Shown here: piece after piece, positions 37,701 through 43,700 of the stretch
Position numbering within the stretch: position 1 is the stretch's first letter
How the letters are laid out: every line of letters starts with the position of its first letter
NCBI GenBank assembly: GCA_964059195.1
Contig: CAXKWD010000006.1
Location: 178,186,825-178,250,824, forward strand
Direction: 5' to 3'
Source of the DNA: Ectobius pallidus
Taxonomy: Eukaryota; Arthropoda; Insecta; Blattodea; Ectobiidae
DNA length: 64,000 bases
Position numbers and translations under genes: made by a program
Notes under the pieces: generated by a model
The model's database searches: none
What the model was told of the DNA's origin: nothing
What the model saw: only the letters and a program-made list of their open reading frames with translations

Positions 37701-40700
37701 CCAATAGTTTCAACCCTATCAATCACAAACATGCAGTACTGAACAGCTTAACTTATAGATTAGTGAATTTACCACTCAGCAAAGAGGAACACAAGAAGGA
37801 ATATGAAACAATTATTAATACAGCACAACTAAATGGATTCCACAAAGAACTGGTCGACAAAAAATTGAGAAAATATCATAGGCAAAAACAAATTGCAGAT
37901 CTGACTACACTAAAACCGGAAAAAGAGCAGAAGTCTACATACAGGAAAATCACCTACCACCCAATAATGGACAAAAAATTCAAGAAAATATTCAAAGACC
38001 ACAACATCACTTTAGCCCTGGTTAATAGATACAGTTTAGGAAATATGTTAAGGTCAACCAACATAGAGAGAGTACAACACCTGAAAAAATTGGGCATCTA
38101 CCAGTTTAGTTGCAAAAATACATAGGCAAAACAAAAAGAAATACAGAGACCAGGATGAAGGAACACCAAAGACACGTCAAATATGCACAAATTGAAAAGT
38201 CCGCAGTAGCAGCCCATGTCTGGAACATGAACCATGAAGTTGAACAAGAACCTAAGTTGGTTAAGTGCGCCCACGGACATAGTGAACTGACAGTCTGGGA
38301 GAAGATATTTATCCAGAAGAATGCAGATAACCTAATGAACTTTGGAAGATGACCTGGTCAGGAAGTTCATAGGACGTCCGCGGGAGGGTGCCCATACAAC
38401 ACAAACATCAGTCGGAGTACGTTGAAAATGGGGTAAAGTTGTAATCCCGAAACCGGTCCAGGTTAGTACAAATATTTAGTGAAGTTCAGTGTATTAAGTC
38501 TCCACTCATATGCTTACATATTTAATAACTTCACTGTGTAAACTTCCTTCATTAATTACATAATTGTAGAGTGTGTTTATGCATGCACCCAGCACGGCCA
38601 ACATTAGCATGATGTGTCCTTCACTTTCTGTTTGCTAAGTTAATTTATCCTCGTCAGACTACTTGGAACAATTGTCATGGGTTCCATCCTTGTTACAGAG
38701 AGATTCAAGCATGATGTGTAATTTGTGTAACATTCGTCTTGGTGTTGAGTGTGACACCATAACAAAACACTTACAGCATGAATAACATATACAAGTAAAG
38801 TTTGTGCTTTTATTCATTAGGGTTGTATCCTACAGACATGGTCCCAGAATTACGGGTCTGTAGAGGTTAAGTTTGTGAACATTTTGATTTTGGATAGCAC
38901 ATTGATGACTGGCAACTCCCTCTGTGTGAGGATATGTGTACTTTTTACAGTTATTTACAATGTCAAACCGTTATATAGAACTTCAGGCAAGCACAAAGCT
39001 AACAATTTGCTTATGCTTAGAATAGTAATCAAAAACTTTTTGGTAATTCCGTATGTGGTAAAATTCTGGCTCTTTTGGTTGGCAACAATTAGTTTTAAAA
39101 CAAATCACATTATGAAACAGTTGAACATGCCAGAAACATCTGCGTGTATTGAATTGTGATCTATTTGTAAATGCGTCTATTTCTCTCTTGAAGATATACA
39201 AATGGAAAATATTGAAACAATATTGACAAATCGTGTGCTATGATAAGGAATTGCATATTTTAAATGAATGAGCAGAAATGAATGTCATAAGTAGTGTTTT
39301 GAGTGATAAACTAAATATTATGTTGGCTTACGATTGTCCTTTGTCAGAAACATAACTGCTGGTATCGACGTTCAGGACCAAACTGTTTTTGCTGTAATAG
39401 TTATATATGTTATTTTGATACACGATAATAGTAGTAGTATTGTAGTGGTTAAAATGAAGGAAAGTGATGCAAAATCTATTTTCCAGGGTGACAACCCAGA
39501 ACCTTCTTTTTTTTTTTTTTCAAACATACCTAATATTTTTAAGTGATGGGAAGATATTTTAACCGTTCACAACAAACAATGGTAATTCATAAAATTTACG
39601 ATATGTACTCTTATTTTTGCTTATCTCTCACATTCATACGCCGCATGTTTGATGTTACGTTATATTGTGTCGCAGGTCGGAAGTTGTGAAATCCGTGCAA
39701 GCAGCCCAAGGCAAACAGAAGTACGACTTGTCAAAATGGAAGTATTCCGAGCTACGAGATACCATCAACACGTCTTGCGATATTGAACTACTTGAGGTAA
39801 GTTTGAGGTTATAGCTGTTATAATTATAAGATCTCTTCCCAGGGTCTTATCTAGGTGGTTGTATGGAGAAATTTTCCTTTTGGGGCTGATGGGGCATTTG
39901 GAACCTCTTTGCACGGGAAACACTCGATAATGTTCACATGATGGCAACATTATAAAGTGTCGTCACCATTCTGACTGAAGTCACTCAGTCCAAAATGTTA
40001 GTTTTGAGATTCAGCTTTGCATACATGGACTGCTTTATACCAATGTGGTAGTAAATATAACTCAAATTGGCCAGTTAGTTTAGTTTATGAATGATTCATG
40101 TGTTGTGATTCTGTTGTAGGCCTGCAGAATTGAGTTTCATCGTAGGCTGAAGGTTTATCATGCATGGAAGGCCAAGAACAAAAGGAGGACGACAATGGAT
40201 GAAAACGAAAGAGCTCCTCGTTCTGTTATGGATGCAGGTATACCAACATTACCATCCTACCATCCTCGTTTGCATTTGATGATTACTTTTCATTTCTTGC
40301 AGGGTTGGTGTAATTTCCTGTCCTTGTGTTTCAGCCAATAAGATTCCACGTGCAGCTGTAAAGACGCCAATAAATACGAGTTCTCAGAGATACTTTCGCA
40401 TTCCTTTCATTCGGCCCTCGGTAACCGCCAACACAACAGCGCTGAATGAGTCTGCAGGGCAGAAGCGCGGCTGGTGGTACGCCCACTTTGATGGCCAGTA
40501 TGTGGCGCGCCAGATGGAGCTGCACCCAGACAAGCCAGCGATTCTTCTCATCGCTGGTAAGTAACAGAAAACTAAATCAAATTAATTTAAATTAATGCTT
40601 CGAGCACTGAGCCTCGCTCAGTTTAATGGTCTAGTTTGATAAGCATATGTGAAGGAATATGTGGGTAGTGTTATTTGTCAAAGCTATATGTATTGCAACT

Positions 40701-43700
40701 TCCAAAGCCGTATATGAACACTAAAATAATATGTTGTCATAAGAACAGATTTCCAGTTGATAAATTCTTTCTAATATATTACCATAAAATAGGCACTAAA
40801 TTCCGTATTATTCCAGTACCGGTCAACCGATTTGGTACAATATCAATAGGCTTCTTCCCATGGTTGTTATAAATGCGTGTACCAAGTTTCATGAAAATGT
40901 GATAAAGCGTATTGAATTATCGTGAATACAGACACTTGGACAGATGGAGACGTTCTGGCACTTAATAATCAAATATAATGACACTTTTTAGCAAATATGT
41001 ATGTAACAATGGCAATGTAGCGTAGTCTAAAATTATAGCAGAAATACACAAATTATTAGCCTGTAATTTCTTAAAACTGTTTTTGAACATAATGTTTAAA
41101 TAAGTTTTTAAAAAATTCTAAAGGTAAGTAGGTAGGCACAGCAACAAACCTCCGGGTTACATAAAACTGGTAACAGTCGTTTAGCTTGCTTAGGAATTGT
41201 CTATTGCCACTGAGACTTGAAGCTCTCCTGTCTGGTCGTCTTGTGGCACAGGGGATGCATAAGAGAAGCAAACACAGTGGACCTGGGTTGGAATCCTAGT
41301 CGAGGTGGGGTTTTTTTCCGGGGTGTTTCCTCATCAGACAAATTTCAGGTTACTTTAGGTCCTTGTGGTCCCTGGATATCATCTGGCCGTCATTATCATC
41401 TTCATCCCAACCTCGCCTTCGCCTTGTTTAGAGTAAATGTGTGTTCGTCTTGTTTCGGAGGTGGCCTCGGCATTGTCAGTAGATAATCCCTCTCCTGACG
41501 GACGCTGCCCTGAATGTGGGTGCGTAATTCCTAGAGAAGTGACACCCATGCCCATACAGTGTGTGAGAGCTGCCAGCGCTATTGAGTATAAAGTAACTTA
41601 ATAAAACTCTGTATTTATAACTAGCTTGAAAGACACTTACGGCTTGTACTGCTATTTCCCAGTAAATCATTTATCTACCCTCTTGTCTACACTGTGTGTG
41701 TGGACGATTCCATAAGGCTATACTTAACGTACATAAAATATCTTATCACCATTTGAAAAAGGGAAGTTTCTAGTGTAATACGGCAGACGTTCAGGCGGTG
41801 ATCCCATTCATGCCAAACTCTCTTCAACGTGTCTTGTGTGATGATCTTGATGGCTGTGGTAATGCACCTTCTCAATTCCGGCAAAGTTACTGGAAGATCC
41901 GGTGAACGGGGTGGCCATGTGCAGATCTGGCTTCATCCGTGAGTTGTGGCATTGACCAATTTTCCAACATGTCCAGGTAAATGTTGGTAATGCAGCCATT
42001 TTCTCTGAACAACTGTTTCCCTCTACACGACAAATGAAAATCAGATGTACGCTACAAAACTTCTTTCAACCTACAAGCAATGCTTTACTCGCAGTGGCTT
42101 CCTGTAGCATGCGAGTGAGATCGCTAAGTCAGCACTTGACAATATTCCCGGAGAGAGCGCTACGAAATATATTTTTGTCTGCATTAAAAGAGAATAGGAG
42201 TTGTTACAGCGTGCTGCAGCGCATTAGCACACGATCATCGACTGCCCCTGATCATAGTAACAAGAAAACTACAATTAACTTATTGTTCTTAAATGCAATA
42301 TAGGACTACACGAAAACCAATCCGAGCAAGGTGGCAGAGGTAAAAGGTTCTGTTATAGCAATATAAAAATTGAGTCAATTTTTGTGACACTTACTTCACT
42401 TGAGTCCTCTATTTGGAGACTAGTTTCGGGAAGTTATTCCTCCCATATTCATTCCATTTTGACTGCTGCTTGTTGCTACTTGACTGCCCTCTGGTTTCTT
42501 TAAGATGAATTTATTGAACAGGTCATTGGAGGCCCTGCCTCCAATGACCTGTTCAATAAATTCATCTTAAAGAAACCAGAGGGCAGTCAAGTAGCAACAA
42601 GCAGCAGTCAAAATGGAATGAATATGGGAGGAATAACTTCCCGAAACTAGTCTCCAAATAGAGGACTCAAGTGAAGTAAGTGTCACAAAAATTGACTCAA
42701 TTCTTATATTGCTATATTAGAAAAACTTCACTGTTACTAACTTCCTGTAATAATTAATATTTAAAAGGTTCTGTGTTCAGATCTCAAACCTCATGGCTTG
42801 ACTTTTTCAAGGTTTCCTAATTTACAAGTGCAAACCCTGACTTGTATGGGTTGACTACATCGCCACTGTATCACCCAACATCATTAGCTTTTAAACTAAA
42901 ACAAATTATCAGTAATCGCAGTATTTACAATTGTGAAAGCAAAAAGAGGGAACCTACTCTACTGGGATTGAACCTGAAACCTTTCACACTGCAATCTCAG
43001 ACATTTACTACGTTTTCATGGTGAATACACTTGTTGCATTGAAAACGAAAATTCAGATTGATTTGAGTCTCAGGGTTGAATTTCCTACAAAAGTGATAAA
43101 GACTCGTCCCCTTTTCTTTATATTCTAATCAGGTCGGAGACTCTGAAGGCACTGACTTATGGGCATGTCACCAGTGTCGTGGGGGATTTATTCTGGAAAT
43201 AGAATGAATAAAACCTACATTATAGGTCAACGCAGTGTAGCATCTCAAGAGGTAATGCAAACTTCCAGGTGAATCGGATCTGGAAACACGTGTGGGAAAA
43301 GTTCAAAGCATAGAAAACATGTTCAAAATGTTGCCAGAGTTTAAACATATCTTATTTTAGGATTTAGGCTATATTACTTTTGTAGATACAAGCGTTCTAT
43401 TCATTCCAGGTCCATAACTCAAAGCTGTCTATTTCCTTCCGGTCTTGTTTGTTTTTATTGATGCCAGAGTCCTTGAGAATTTTCTTCAGCTTTGCCACTG
43501 CTGCTCATCCTAGACGTTGTTCCCAAAAAGTTGAAATTGTCTGCACTTGTTCAGCTGTCCACCTTTTGCTTTTTCCAGGTTCTTCGCTTTTCTCTTTAAC
43601 TCTTTTCAGTCATAGGGAGGTAGTGTTGCAGTTGTAATGAATGTTCGTATGATTGCAGGCTCCGACGATATGCAGATGTGCGAATTGAGTTTGGATGAGA

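Larger units (their letters stand above)
36310..38562. mobile_element. Penelope-like retroelement, inverted dimer with target duplication
   Basis: Two copies are joined head to head near 36976. The left copy (36310 to about 36975, minus strand) is a 5'-truncated 3' end; the right copy (about 36976-38562, plus) is longer. Both finish at the same 3' end (complement of 'aagcatatgagtggag'), but only the right one has an extra tail of about 45 nt. ATTGTAGAGTGTGT is at 36296-36309 and 38563-38576, so the dimer arrived as one insertion. It lies in myosin VI intron 18. Confidence 0.92.

Noticed and set aside
36959..38352. Active Penelope-like element
   Set aside because: The reverse transcriptase motifs are intact, but the N-terminus is truncated and the GIY-YIG domain is shifted by an 11-base deletion.
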